Part shown: piece by piece, positions 52,464-60,184 of the stretch
How the letters are laid out: each line of letters begins with the position of its first letter
Numbering within the stretch: position 1 is the first letter of the stretch
Source: Salinibius halmophilus
GTDB taxonomy: Bacteria > Pseudomonadota > Gammaproteobacteria > Pseudomonadales > Natronospirillaceae
Direction: 5' to 3'
NCBI RefSeq assembly: GCF_003577475.1
Contig: NZ_QPEP01000008.1
Location: 80,128-144,127 of the forward strand
DNA: 64,000 nt
Notes under the pieces: model-generated
What the model saw: the letters and a program-made list of their open reading frames with translations, nothing else
Told to the model about the DNA's origin: nothing
Databases searched by the model: none
Position numbers and translations under genes: made by a program

Positions 52464-54245
52464 CTAGCGTAGGCGTATGGTTTGTGCTTCATAAGCTTGG
52501 CGGCAGTCGGTTGCATCACGACGCGCATTGCTGTCATCCAATGAACCGGCCATGCCTTCACCTACAAACCTTGGGTCGTCGCAAACGCCATCATTGGCCC
52601 ACAAGCTTGAGTCGTTACCAAAATCGACGCCTGATGCTGGCGTTTGATTCGTTGCGCCTTTGCCGCGCGTTGCTTTAAGGCTGATACGGCCAGCTTCCAT
52701 TAGCTCGCGGCAATCGAAGGCGTCTTTTTTCAAATCGTTGTCTGATAAGAAGCTAGCCATGCCTGGGCCTTCAAACCTAGGATCGTCGCACTCACCATCA
52801 AAGGCATAACTACTTTCGTTGCTGCCAAAGTCGATAGAGCTATCAACTGGGTTGCCGCCGTCTAGATAAACACGGCCCTCTTTATACAAAGCAACACAGT
52901 CATTGGCATCAGCTTTTAAGTAGCTATTACCGGCTAAACCAAGGTTCGAACTACCTGGGCCATCAAACCTAGGGTCATCACACTCGCCATCATCGGCATG
53001 GGCACCGCTGTTATTACCAAAATCAATATTGTCGAAAACAATGTTATCAAACTGATTGCTTTGATCGGTTAACCGGATAGTGCCCATTTTATAAGCGGCA
53101 ATACAGTCAGCTGCGTCGGCTAAGCGGTGGCTGTCTGAGCTCAATGAGCTAGCGCCACTGCCGCTAAATCTTGGATCATCGCATTCGTCATCAAAGGCAA
53201 AGGCGCTTTGGTTATTGCCAAAGTCGATGCCATCGTAAACCCCTTCGGTTTGCGATTCCGACTTCAGATAAATTTCACCATTGCGGTAAGCACGCTCGCA
53301 ATCGGTGCGGTCTTTGGCAACATGTTCGCGGTTGGCAAGTGATGATGCACCTGGACCAGCGAATCGATTATCGTCACATTCACCATCTTCTGCATAGGTT
53401 CCCGAGTCGTCACCAAAGTTGATGCTACCGTCTGGCAGGTAGAGCTCTGGTTCAACGAACACACTGATTAAACCCGACAAATACAACACGCGGCAGTCGG
53501 TCGCATCGGTTTTTTCGCTGCTGCTGTCGTAAACTAGGTCACCACTGAAACGGCGGTCGTCACACTCCCCATCCAAGGCTGCACCGCCGCTGTCATCACC
53601 AAAATCTATATTGCGATCAATATTTTTTAAGTTGCTTGCCACTGTTGGATTGATAAATGCTTCACCATTACGATAGGCGCGCATGCAGTCGGTTTTATCG
53701 CCACCTATATCGTCATAATCACCAGCGGCAGTTGTGCCAGGGCCTGCAAACCTTGGGTCATCACAGTCATCATCGTTCGGGTAATTGCCTGTGTCGTCAC
53801 CGAAATTGATGCTGCCGTCGGCTAAATACAATGGCACAACTTTTGGCTGCTCACGTAGGCGGATATTGCCTAACGCATATTGTTCACGGCAATCATTGGC
53901 ATCAGTGCCTGCGGTCCCCGCGCTCGAAGCGCCGCTACCAACAAACCTTGGATCGTCACACTCGCCATCATTGGTGTAACTGCCACTATTATCACCAAAG
54001 TCAATTCCGTCTGTGCCGGCAAGCGTGATGAGCCCTTGCTGATAAAGGTCACGGCAATCGTTGGCATCATGGAATCGATCAATAAGTTGTGGGTCGTTAC
54101 TGGCCTTTCTGCCCTCAAATCTTGGATCATCGCAGATGCCATTGTTGGCATTTGGGCTGGTGTTATCACCATAAACTAGGTTGTCAGCATAACTGACAGA
54201 CACGCAAAACAAGCATGTACTTAGCAACCAAAATAATTGTTTCAT
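52464..54245 (-). CDS. Exported protein of nine CDDPRF repeats
   Basis: A 593-residue acidic protein with a signal peptide (KQLFWLLSTCLFCVSVSYA) and nothing else but nine repeats of about 60-70 residues. Each repeat has FGDDSG-x-A-x-DGECDDPRFxG, a variable middle, then DATDCRxAYxxGxIxL. Each has exactly two cysteines, which could form one disulphide per repeat, and an acidic D-x-D/N pattern like calcium loops. Repeats 4 and 5 read CDDRRF and CDDNRF. No enzyme or anchor domain is present, so it is periplasmic or secreted. Similar repeats occur in other marine gammaproteobacteria, but I know of no function. Confidence 0.8.
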   Translation of the reverse strand: MKQLFWLLSTCLFCVSVSYADNLVYGDNTSPNANNGICDDPRFEGRKASNDPQLIDRFHDANDCRDLYQQGLITLAGTDGIDFGDNSGSYTNDGECDDPRFVGSGASSAGTAGTDANDCREQYALGNIRLREQPKVVPLYLADGSINFGDDTGNYPNDDDCDDPRFAGPGTTAAGDYDDIGGDKTDCMRAYRNGEAFINPTVASNLKNIDRNIDFGDDSGGAALDGECDDRRFSGDLVYDSSSEKTDATDCRVLYLSGLISVFVEPELYLPDGSINFGDDSGTYAEDGECDDNRFAGPGASSLANREHVAKDRTDCERAYRNGEIYLKSESQTEGVYDGIDFGNNQSAFAFDDECDDPRFSGSGASSLSSDSHRLADAADCIAAYKMGTIRLTDQSNQFDNIVFDNIDFGNNSGAHADDGECDDPRFDGPGSSNLGLAGNSYLKADANDCVALYKEGRVYLDGGNPVDSSIDFGSNESSYAFDGECDDPRFEGPGMASFLSDNDLKKDAFDCRELMEAGRISLKATRGKGATNQTPASGVDFGNDSSLWANDGVCDDPRFVGEGMAGSLDDSNARRDATDCRQAYEAQTIRLR

Positions 54246-54298
54246 TGTTTATGTGTCCTTTGTTACTTAACTTGTTTGCCTATCTGGCAGCTCACATC

Positions 54299-54453
54299 CA
54301 ATGCCGTTAACTTAAGCGGCTGAGGTGATAGCGGCATTCGATCTTAGACACGCCGCTAGTACATCCCTGTAGGCTCGACACCCGCTCCCTGCGGGTGACG
54401 GTCTTATATCGAACACCGCTACCACCTTTAGATTTGCTTAAGCTAATGGCATT
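54299..54453. repeat. Family A inverted-repeat element, copy A3
   Basis: A 155-bp element with CAATGCCGTTAACTTAAGC at its left and the near-inverse GCTTAAGCTAATGGCATTT at its right (three mismatches). The shared core is at 54361-54406, with a perfect hairpin CACCCGC-TCCCT-GCGGGTG. It lies upstream of both the repeat-protein gene (54245) and purT (54645), in a 399-bp non-coding stretch. The remaining 190 bases to purT show no gene. Confidence 0.86.
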
Positions 54454-54644
54454 TGGCTCACTGCGAGCCATTTTTTGAGTGAATGACATTGAGTGTAATA
54501 AGGTTTTCAGCGTTACCCAAATGATAACTAACGGTTTGTTCAGTTTCGTTGGCAGTGGTTTTGCTGATTTAGCTCTGCCGGTTTAGCAATAATGCCTGTT
54601 ATGATGAGCGACTATTTTGAATTCGAATAAATTCTGGAGGATCT

Positions 54645-55817
54645 ATGTTAGGTTCTGCGGGCTGCCCGTCAGCCAAACGTGTTTTACTGCTGGGTGGTGG
54701 TGAACTCGGTAAAGAGGTAGTCATTGAGCTGCAACGTTTAGGTGTAGAAACCATCGTTGCCGACCGTTATGACAACACCCCTGCCATGCAGGTTGCTCAC
54801 CGTAGTGAAAGCATAGATATGCTCGACAAAGATGCGCTGCGCGGCTTAATCGACCGTGTGCAGCCACATTTAATCGTGCCTGAAATTGAAGCCATTGCAA
54901 CCGACGTGCTCGTGGAGTATGAGCAACGTGGCGTGCAGATTGTGCCAACTGCCAAAGCAACCCAGCTAACAATGAACCGCGAGGGCATTCGCCGGTTAGC
55001 CGCTGAAACGCTGTCGGTTGCCACATCGCCTTATGTGTTTGCCGATAACGAAGAAGATTTTAGTGCCGCCATCGAACAGGTCGGTATGCCTTGTGTGGTA
55101 AAACCTATTATGAGTTCTTCTGGTAAAGGTCAGAGTGTTGTCAACGCGCCTGAGGATATCGCCACGGCTTGGGCATATGCGCAAGAAGGTGGTCGCGCTG
55201 GCAAAGGCCGTGTGATTGTAGAAGGTTTTGTTGAGTTTGATTACGAAATTACCTTATTAACGGTAAGCGCCGTCGATGGCATTCATTTCTGCGAGCCAAT
55301 CGGCCATCGTCAAGAAAACGGTGATTATCAAGAAAGTTGGCAGCCACAGCCTATGAGCCAGGCTGCTTGGCAGCAAGCGAAAGCGGTCGCCGAGAAAGTG
55401 GTTAGCGAGCTGGGGGGCTATGGCCTGTTTGGTGTAGAGCTATTTATCAAAGGTGACGAGGTGATCTTCTCTGAGGTATCGCCACGCCCGCATGATACCG
55501 GGTTAGTGACCTTGGTTTCACAAAATTTGAGTGAGTTTGCCTTGCACGCCCGCGCTATTTTAGGCCTGCCAATTACTGAAATTGAGCAGCGTGGCCCATC
55601 AGCATCAGCGGTGGTTTGCCCCGAAGGCAACAGCAAAGACCCAAAATTTATTGGTGTAGACGATGCGTTGCGCGAGCCGCGTGTTGAGGTGCGTTTGTTT
55701 GCCAAGCCAGAAATTCAGGGTAAGCGTCGCATGGGGGTTGCGCTGGCACGGGAAAAAACCTTAGAACAAGCGATCAAAACAGCTAAAGCTGCAGCGAATA
55801 AAATCAAACTTGTCTAA
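54645..55817 (+). CDS. purT: Formate-dependent GAR transformylase 2
   Basis: A 390-residue ATP-grasp enzyme that forms formyl-GAR from GAR, formate and ATP in purine synthesis. The start [39 protein letters not shown] and [10 protein letters not shown] are all close to E. coli PurT (392 residues). GGAGG sits 6 bases before the ATG. Single gene; a pair of palindromes (55830-55870) follows. No PurR operator was recognised upstream. Confidence 0.95.
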   Translation: MLGSAGCPSAKRVLLLGGGELGKEVVIELQRLGVETIVADRYDNTPAMQVAHRSESIDMLDKDALRGLIDRVQPHLIVPEIEAIATDVLVEYEQRGVQIVPTAKATQLTMNREGIRRLAAETLSVATSPYVFADNEEDFSAAIEQVGMPCVVKPIMSSSGKGQSVVNAPEDIATAWAYAQEGGRAGKGRVIVEGFVEFDYEITLLTVSAVDGIHFCEPIGHRQENGDYQESWQPQPMSQAAWQQAKAVAEKVVSELGGYGLFGVELFIKGDEVIFSEVSPRPHDTGLVTLVSQNLSEFALHARAILGLPITEIEQRGPSASAVVCPEGNSKDPKFIGVDDALREPRVEVRLFAKPEIQGKRRMGVALAREKTLEQAIKTAKAAANKIKLV

Positions 55818-55829
55818 CTAGTCGTTAAA

Positions 55830-55870
55830 AAGAATCGTTCTTATTTATATGGAATTTAAGAACGATTCTT
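55830..55870. promoter_or_regulatory. Two Fur-type boxes upstream of the flavodoxin gene
   Basis: AAGAATCGTTCTT (55830-55842) and its inverse AAGAACGATTCTT (55858-55870) are palindromes with centres 28 bp apart. Each matches 10 of 13 bases of the common Fur-site form GAGAATCATTCTC. Together they also form a 14-base stem, but no T-run follows, so a terminator for purT is less likely. They end 38 bp before the flavodoxin ATG, in a sensible promoter position. Confidence 0.55.
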
Positions 55871-55907
55871 GTTATCTTTCCCCGCAGTTCAATGCTTGGG
55901 GAAAATT

Positions 55908-56447
55908 ATGGCTGATATCCTACTGGTTTATGGCACCGACACCGGCAACACTGAAGACGTCGCCGACCGTCTGCAGGCTCGCTTTGCTGAGCTTGGCGTA
56001 GTGGTTGAGTGTGTCAATGTGACGGATGTGGATGCGGAAACGCTGCTGGCACACCAAACCTGTATTTTTGGTATTCCTACTTGGGACTTCGGTGGCATTC
56101 AAGCCGACTGGGAAGGGTTTGAGCCTGTTTTGCAAGAAATTGACTGGCAGCACCACCATGTTGCCCTGTATGGGTTGGGTGATCAGTTCGGTTATGGTGA
56201 TTATTTTATCGACGCCGTCGGCTGGTTACATGAAATTCTGCAGCCACGTGGTGCCAACATTGTTGGTTATTGGCCAACCGAAGGTTATGAGTTTGATGGC
56301 AGTCGAGCTCTATCGGCCGATAAAAAGCACTTCTATGGCTTAGCAATTGATGAAGACCAGCAGTTTGAACTAACCGACCAGCGCTTAGATGAGTGGGTTG
56401 AGCAGTTAAAGCACGAACTGCCTTTGCTCGCCGCCGCAACCGCATAA
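55908..56447 (+). CDS. fldB: Flavodoxin FldB type
   Basis: A 179-residue long-chain flavodoxin, an FMN electron carrier. The phosphate loop is GTDTGNTEDVA, and GIPTWDFGGIQADWE, ALYGLGDQFGYGDYF and GYWPTEGYEF are closer to E. coli FldB than to FldA. ATG 55908 is used because the family N-terminus begins there and GGGGAA is upstream. Flavodoxins often replace ferredoxin when iron is scarce, which fits the Fur-type boxes upstream. It shows no operon partner. Confidence 0.92.
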   Translation: MADILLVYGTDTGNTEDVADRLQARFAELGVVVECVNVTDVDAETLLAHQTCIFGIPTWDFGGIQADWEGFEPVLQEIDWQHHHVALYGLGDQFGYGDYFIDAVGWLHEILQPRGANIVGYWPTEGYEFDGSRALSADKKHFYGLAIDEDQQFELTDQRLDEWVEQLKHELPLLAAATA

Positions 56448-56529
56448 TCGGCGAACTCACCGACTAGGCGAACAAAGCTGCGCTTCATCGTTTTGTTCAC
56501 ATCATAGTCATAGATGCCGCGTACAATGG

Positions 56530-56612
56530 CAAGCCTGATTGAAGGAGAGAGCAATCAGGAAACGCTTTTCTAGTATTCTAGAATTCGGCCCGGCCAATTT
56601 GGCCGGGTTTTT
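56530..56612 (+). ncRNA. Candidate small RNA with two hairpins
   Basis: A TACAAT (-10-like, 56522-56527) precedes a hairpin CCTGATTG/CAATCAGG whose loop AAGGAGAGAG exposes a GGA motif, then the terminator hairpin at 56586-56612. No -35 is clear at normal spacing and no ORF fits. It could equally be just the 3' end of the fldB transcript. Confidence 0.3.
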
Positions 56613-56613
56613 T
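56586..56613 (+). terminator. Terminator downstream of fldB
   Basis: CCCGGCCAA/TTGGCCGGG with a minimal loop is followed by seven T residues. Confidence 0.9.
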
Positions 56614-56685
56614 TATTGCCCAGCACAACCCGCCGTGCAAGCAAGGGTAGGTTTTACAAACCGAAGGTTTGGCAAACGATAATTG

Positions 56686-57285
56686 CTACCCAAGGGTTTT
56701 GGTCATCATCCAAGGGTTGGCGAAATCATCTGCTTCACCCTCACGCAAATCGTAACCTTGGTGTTGATAAAACCGCACTGCTGCCATGTTTTGCTTATTC
56801 ACGCCAAGGTGAATGCCGGTAACGTTATGGCTAATGAGCTGATGCTCTAGCTCTTTGATTAATCGGGCGCCAACGCCTAGCCCGCGACAGTCGCTGGTCA
56901 TATTAATATGAAGGTGGGCTGGGTAGTCGTCTAGTAGCTCTGTTACCGCCGGGTCGAGCTTGCCACCGTTTAAAAATTGATTGGCAAACGGGTGGCTGCC
57001 ATCAATCAGAGTTTGCATCTCTGGTAGAATATTGCGCTCAAAGTTAAGCACTTGTTGTTTCGTGTCTGGCGTGCCCACAATGTAGCCAATCACTTGCTCG
57101 CCAATCACGGCGACAAAGCAAAATTGCGGATCATCACGCAAATAGGGCAGCGCCCAACGCAGGGCAAACGCATATTTACCTTCTTCTGCTATGTCGACTG
57201 ATCGTGTTTCATAACAAATGTCGACAATTGCGGCTTCATCGCTGGGTTGCACTGGCCGAATTAGAACGTCGTTTGGATCTGGCAT
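56686..57285 (-). CDS. GNAT-family N-acetyltransferase
   Basis: A 199-residue acetyltransferase. The acetyl-CoA site is CRGLGVGARLIKELEHQ, the central strand is LHINMTSDCRG, and the C-terminal NKQNMAAVRFYQHQGYDL is typical of the fold. The N-terminal LIRPVQPSDEAAIVDICYET also fits the fold. The substrate is unknown. ATG 57285 is preferred to an upstream ATG (57315) because AAGGAG lies 8 bases upstream. It follows a truncated reading frame (57348-57425) on the same strand. Confidence 0.85.
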   Translation of the reverse strand: MPDPNDVLIRPVQPSDEAAIVDICYETRSVDIAEEGKYAFALRWALPYLRDDPQFCFVAVIGEQVIGYIVGTPDTKQQVLNFERNILPEMQTLIDGSHPFANQFLNGGKLDPAVTELLDDYPAHLHINMTSDCRGLGVGARLIKELEHQLISHNVTGIHLGVNKQNMAAVRFYQHQGYDLREGEADDFANPWMMTKTLG

Positions 57286-57347
57286 ATAAAGCTCTCCTTC
57301 CTCGGTGATAATCATAGCTCAAAGAGAGAGCGCATTCTTGGGTTAGA

Positions 57348-57425
57348 TTAAAAGTGAGTGCTTATTTGCACGTAGCTAGTACCAATCTTGGCGTGGCAAT
57401 AAGCATTAAATTCTTCGTAGGTCAT
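57348..57425 (-). pseudogene. Truncated MmcQ/YjbR-like N-terminal fragment
   Basis: A 25-residue frame begins MTYEEFNAYCHAKIGTSYVQ, which resembles the first residues of MmcQ/YjbR family proteins (normally about 115 residues), then ends. The ATG is 2 bases after the stop of the YdeI-like gene, the normal spacing for a coupled operon gene. The remainder of the family domain is absent before the GNAT gene. It is most simply a deleted gene remnant. Confidence 0.45.
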
Positions 57426-57427
57426 GG

Positions 57428-58060
57428 TTACCTATCCTGCATTCCCTTTCCCGCCATTACCTTATCTCGAACTTTGGCAATTCGGTTGCTACGGGTTGCG
57501 GCTTGTTTAGCTTGGTTAAAGTGCAGCAAATAACCTCGTTGTCGGCCGGGTGTTAGGGCTAAAAAGGCGTCTTGGTAATCTGGGTCAAGTTCGAAGGTTT
57601 TAACCAGTTCATCACAATAATCAGGCAAGTCATTTGGATCGTAAATCACCTGCTTCCCTTGTTTGGCATTGCTGATGGCTTGTTGAATAAAGTCTTCGAC
57701 TGCAGCTTGGCGCTGCTCAAACTCGGCAATACTGTTGAACTTAACAACGCGGCCGTGGCGAACATTCTCACCTGGCTTTTCCAGCAAACCTTCAGGGTCG
57801 TCGAGAAAACTACCCTCCAAAAAACTGATTGCGCTGTAGTCTTTAAATACCGCAATCATGATTAGGTTTTTACCTTTAAAACCGTAGCAGGGCGCACCCC
57901 ATTTAGCGGCTTCATCGAGCTCGGTTTGCTGCAAGAGTTGGCGCAATCGTAAAACGATTTCTAACCAATTATGTACCTTACACTCAGGCGTGCCGGCTTT
58001 GTCGCAGCGGCCACAACCTGATTCAATAAACTCATCAACTGTTGCTGCTTTTTGGCGCAT
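57428..58060 (-). CDS. YdeI-like protein (DUF1801 plus OmdA-type tail)
   Basis: A 210-residue protein with a DUF1801 domain (about 30-140; WGAPCYGFKGKNLIMIAVFK and ISFLEGSFLDDPEGLL) and a helical OmdA-type tail (about 155-210; LTPGRQRGYLLHFNQAKQ). This is the YdeI/OmpD-associated layout, with roles in bacteriocin or peptide resistance suggested but not settled. It has an extra N-terminal CGRC...C group (C16, C19, C27), of unknown purpose. Start ATG 58060. It is followed by the small MmcQ-like fragment. Confidence 0.72.
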   Translation of the reverse strand: MRQKAATVDEFIESGCGRCDKAGTPECKVHNWLEIVLRLRQLLQQTELDEAAKWGAPCYGFKGKNLIMIAVFKDYSAISFLEGSFLDDPEGLLEKPGENVRHGRVVKFNSIAEFEQRQAAVEDFIQQAISNAKQGKQVIYDPNDLPDYCDELVKTFELDPDYQDAFLALTPGRQRGYLLHFNQAKQAATRSNRIAKVRDKVMAGKGMQDR

Positions 58061-58119
58061 GGCTACTTACTCGAATTTTGCTGCAGTAAGCTTAATACAC
58101 CTGTTTGACAAAAGGAGTT

Positions 58120-58638
58120 TTAGCTTTTGCAAGTAAAAATTAAGTCGGCATATTGTTGACCTGCAATTTGGTAGTTATCAGCGACTCGCTCTGTTTGATA
58201 AAAACCGCACTTTTCTAACACTCGCACAGATGCCTCATTGCCTTCTGTAACTGTGGCGGTTAAACCTGTGATTGCTTCATGACTGAACAGCCACTTCCTT
58301 AGCGCAAATAGTGATTCTGAAGCATAACCGTACCCACTGGCACTGGGGTCAATTAAAAAGCCGACTTCAACCGTGAACTCGCCCGCTAGTTTCCTTGCTT
58401 GCCCACCCGTTACACCAATGATTGCATCAGTCTCTGTATTAATGATGGCGAGCATCAGCCAGTGATCTGCTTCAGGACTCCACGCAGGTAAGCTACTTTC
58501 AAAGCGTTGGCGAATATCTTCGCGGGTTTGAATGTCGCCAACAAAACGCATTACTGCTGGGTTGGTGGTTAAGGCTAAATAAAACGGCCAATCATCTTCA
58601 ATAATTGGCCGCATGGTTGTTCTTGTAGTTTGAAGCAT
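58120..58638 (-). CDS. GNAT-family acetyltransferase (RimJ/RimL type)
   Basis: A 172-residue acetyltransferase. It starts LQTTRTTMRPIIEDDWPFY as RimJ/RimL-like enzymes do, has VEVGFLIDPSASGYGYASE with the acetyl-CoA loop, and NEASVRVLEKCGFYQTERV at the end. Such enzymes acetylate N-terminal or small-molecule amines; this one's substrate is unknown. GAGGGA lies 6 bases before the ATG. It follows the UbiH-family gene by 35 bases on the same strand, so they may share a transcript. Confidence 0.85.
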   Translation of the reverse strand: MLQTTRTTMRPIIEDDWPFYLALTTNPAVMRFVGDIQTREDIRQRFESSLPAWSPEADHWLMLAIINTETDAIIGVTGGQARKLAGEFTVEVGFLIDPSASGYGYASESLFALRKWLFSHEAITGLTATVTEGNEASVRVLEKCGFYQTERVADNYQIAGQQYADLIFTCKS

Positions 58639-58673
58639 CTGTTTCCCTCAATTTAAGTTTGAGGGTAACAAGA

Positions 58674-59939
58674 CTATTTATTGTTTAGAACTGAAGTTTT
58701 TAGCGGCTCTATTAGGCTTTCCAAATTAGGCATTGGTGGCAGCGGCACGCCATAGCCATGGTTTAGTTCAGTTAGTTTGTTGGTAATCAGGCTTTTAACT
58801 GGTGGGCAATATTGGCTAACCCGCAGCGCGGCATGGCGTAGTGGTTTGACCAATGGGTTTTCATTGTTAAACAAGGTGACCAAGGCATTGGTGCCATGGA
58901 AGGTTGGTAGCGTGGTTTTCATATGGGCTAGCTGATAAGGCATTAGGGTTCGCTGGCTACCCAATGGCCGGCCTTTTTGTTGCGCGCTTATAAGTTGTTT
59001 GGCGAGTAAATCGGCGCTGGCTAAGCCAAGGTTATAACCATGTGCCGTTACTGGGTGCATGCCAACGGCGGCATCGCCGATCAGTGCGGCTTGTTGGGCA
59101 ACAAAGCGTTTGGCGTGAGTGGCCATCAGTGGGTAACGATGGCGGCTGCTGATCAGGCGCATATCACCTAGTTGATACTGCAACTGCGCTGACACTAGCT
59201 GAGCAAAGGCTTCTTCGCTCATATTCATTAGCTCATCGGCTTTTTCGGTAGGCAGAGTAAATACCGCAGAGCATTGTTTGCCGTTTAACGGCAAAATCGC
59301 CAGCGTATTGCCATAAAAGAAACACTCGCGGGCAATACCATCGTGATTTTGCTCATGCTGTAGGCGCGCGACAATCACCGTGCGGCCAAAATCGAGCATG
59401 TCGGTAGCAATGCCTACCTTCTGGCGCGTTTTTGAGTAGCGGCTGTCAGCGATAGCCAGCAAGTCGGTGCCAATGGTGTTGCCTGAGGCTAATTCAACAA
59501 TTCGGGCTGGGCCATTGCTATGAGTATTGGTAACCGAGTCTTCGAGTAGCCATTCAATATTATCGAGCTGCTGAGCTCGCTGATAAAGCGCCCGGCGAAT
59601 GGCGTAGTTGCTGATCAATACGCCAAGCTTGTCCTCACTTTTGGCTGACTGATTGGCATGAAAGTCGAGAATAAAGGGCGAGTTGCCGTTCTGCACCGCC
59701 GCCCCATTTAGTGGTGCAATGGCTTCCGGTTCAATCAGCTCCCAGATACCTAACTTTTGCAGCAAGTGCATCGACAAATGAGTCAAGGCAATCTCACGGC
59801 CATCATCTTTGGCATTCACTAACGCCTCAGCACTATTCGGATCAACGATGGCAACCTTGATGCCACTGTTGGCTAGCGCACATGCCAAACTTAAACCTGC
59901 AGGGCCAGAACCAGCGATAACTAAAGGATGATGACTCAT
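58674..59939 (-). CDS. FAD-dependent UbiH/UbiF/Coq6-family monooxygenase
   Basis: A 421-residue flavin hydroxylase. The FAD site is VIAGSGPAGLSLACALA, and the second FAD motif is GDAAVGMHPVTAHGYNLGLAS, where the usual H-x(4)-P-x-x-GQG of UbiH is altered to HPVTAHG. That altered form is, as far as I recall, found in the UbiM subgroup of ubiquinone hydroxylases. The most likely role is a ring hydroxylation in ubiquinone synthesis, but the assignment to UbiM is tentative. The 245 bases upstream (59940-60184) show no gene. Confidence 0.75.
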   Translation of the reverse strand: MSHHPLVIAGSGPAGLSLACALANSGIKVAIVDPNSAEALVNAKDDGREIALTHLSMHLLQKLGIWELIEPEAIAPLNGAAVQNGNSPFILDFHANQSAKSEDKLGVLISNYAIRRALYQRAQQLDNIEWLLEDSVTNTHSNGPARIVELASGNTIGTDLLAIADSRYSKTRQKVGIATDMLDFGRTVIVARLQHEQNHDGIARECFFYGNTLAILPLNGKQCSAVFTLPTEKADELMNMSEEAFAQLVSAQLQYQLGDMRLISSRHRYPLMATHAKRFVAQQAALIGDAAVGMHPVTAHGYNLGLASADLLAKQLISAQQKGRPLGSQRTLMPYQLAHMKTTLPTFHGTNALVTLFNNENPLVKPLRHAALRVSQYCPPVKSLITNKLTELNHGYGVPLPPMPNLESLIEPLKTSVLNNK

Positions 59940-60184
59940 TTTACCTAACCCCGATATTTATTTAATTGATCAACAAATCAAGCGCGGGCGCAGACCACCC
60001 CAAATGCCCAGCATAACGCCAAGCGGGCGAAAAACATTGATTAAATGCAATTGGTAGGCTTGGTTGCCGTAGGTTTTTGCCAAAACTCTGTAAACCAGCA
60101 GCGAAGAATGTTTGCAATAAAAGTTAAGCATGGCTGTCATATTTGACCGATAGGGTAGTGCGCCATAACTAGAAGGAGCACTCT

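Noticed and set aside
52464-54245. CRISPR-like direct repeats
   Set aside because: The repeats are coding (CDDPRF modules), vary in length and sequence, and there are no unique spacers or cas genes.
60134-60151. Pho box (CTGTCAT) before the choice-of-anchor I gene
   Set aside because: Only the first half-site matches; the second repeat has 2 of 7 matches, so the direct repeat needed by PhoB is not there.
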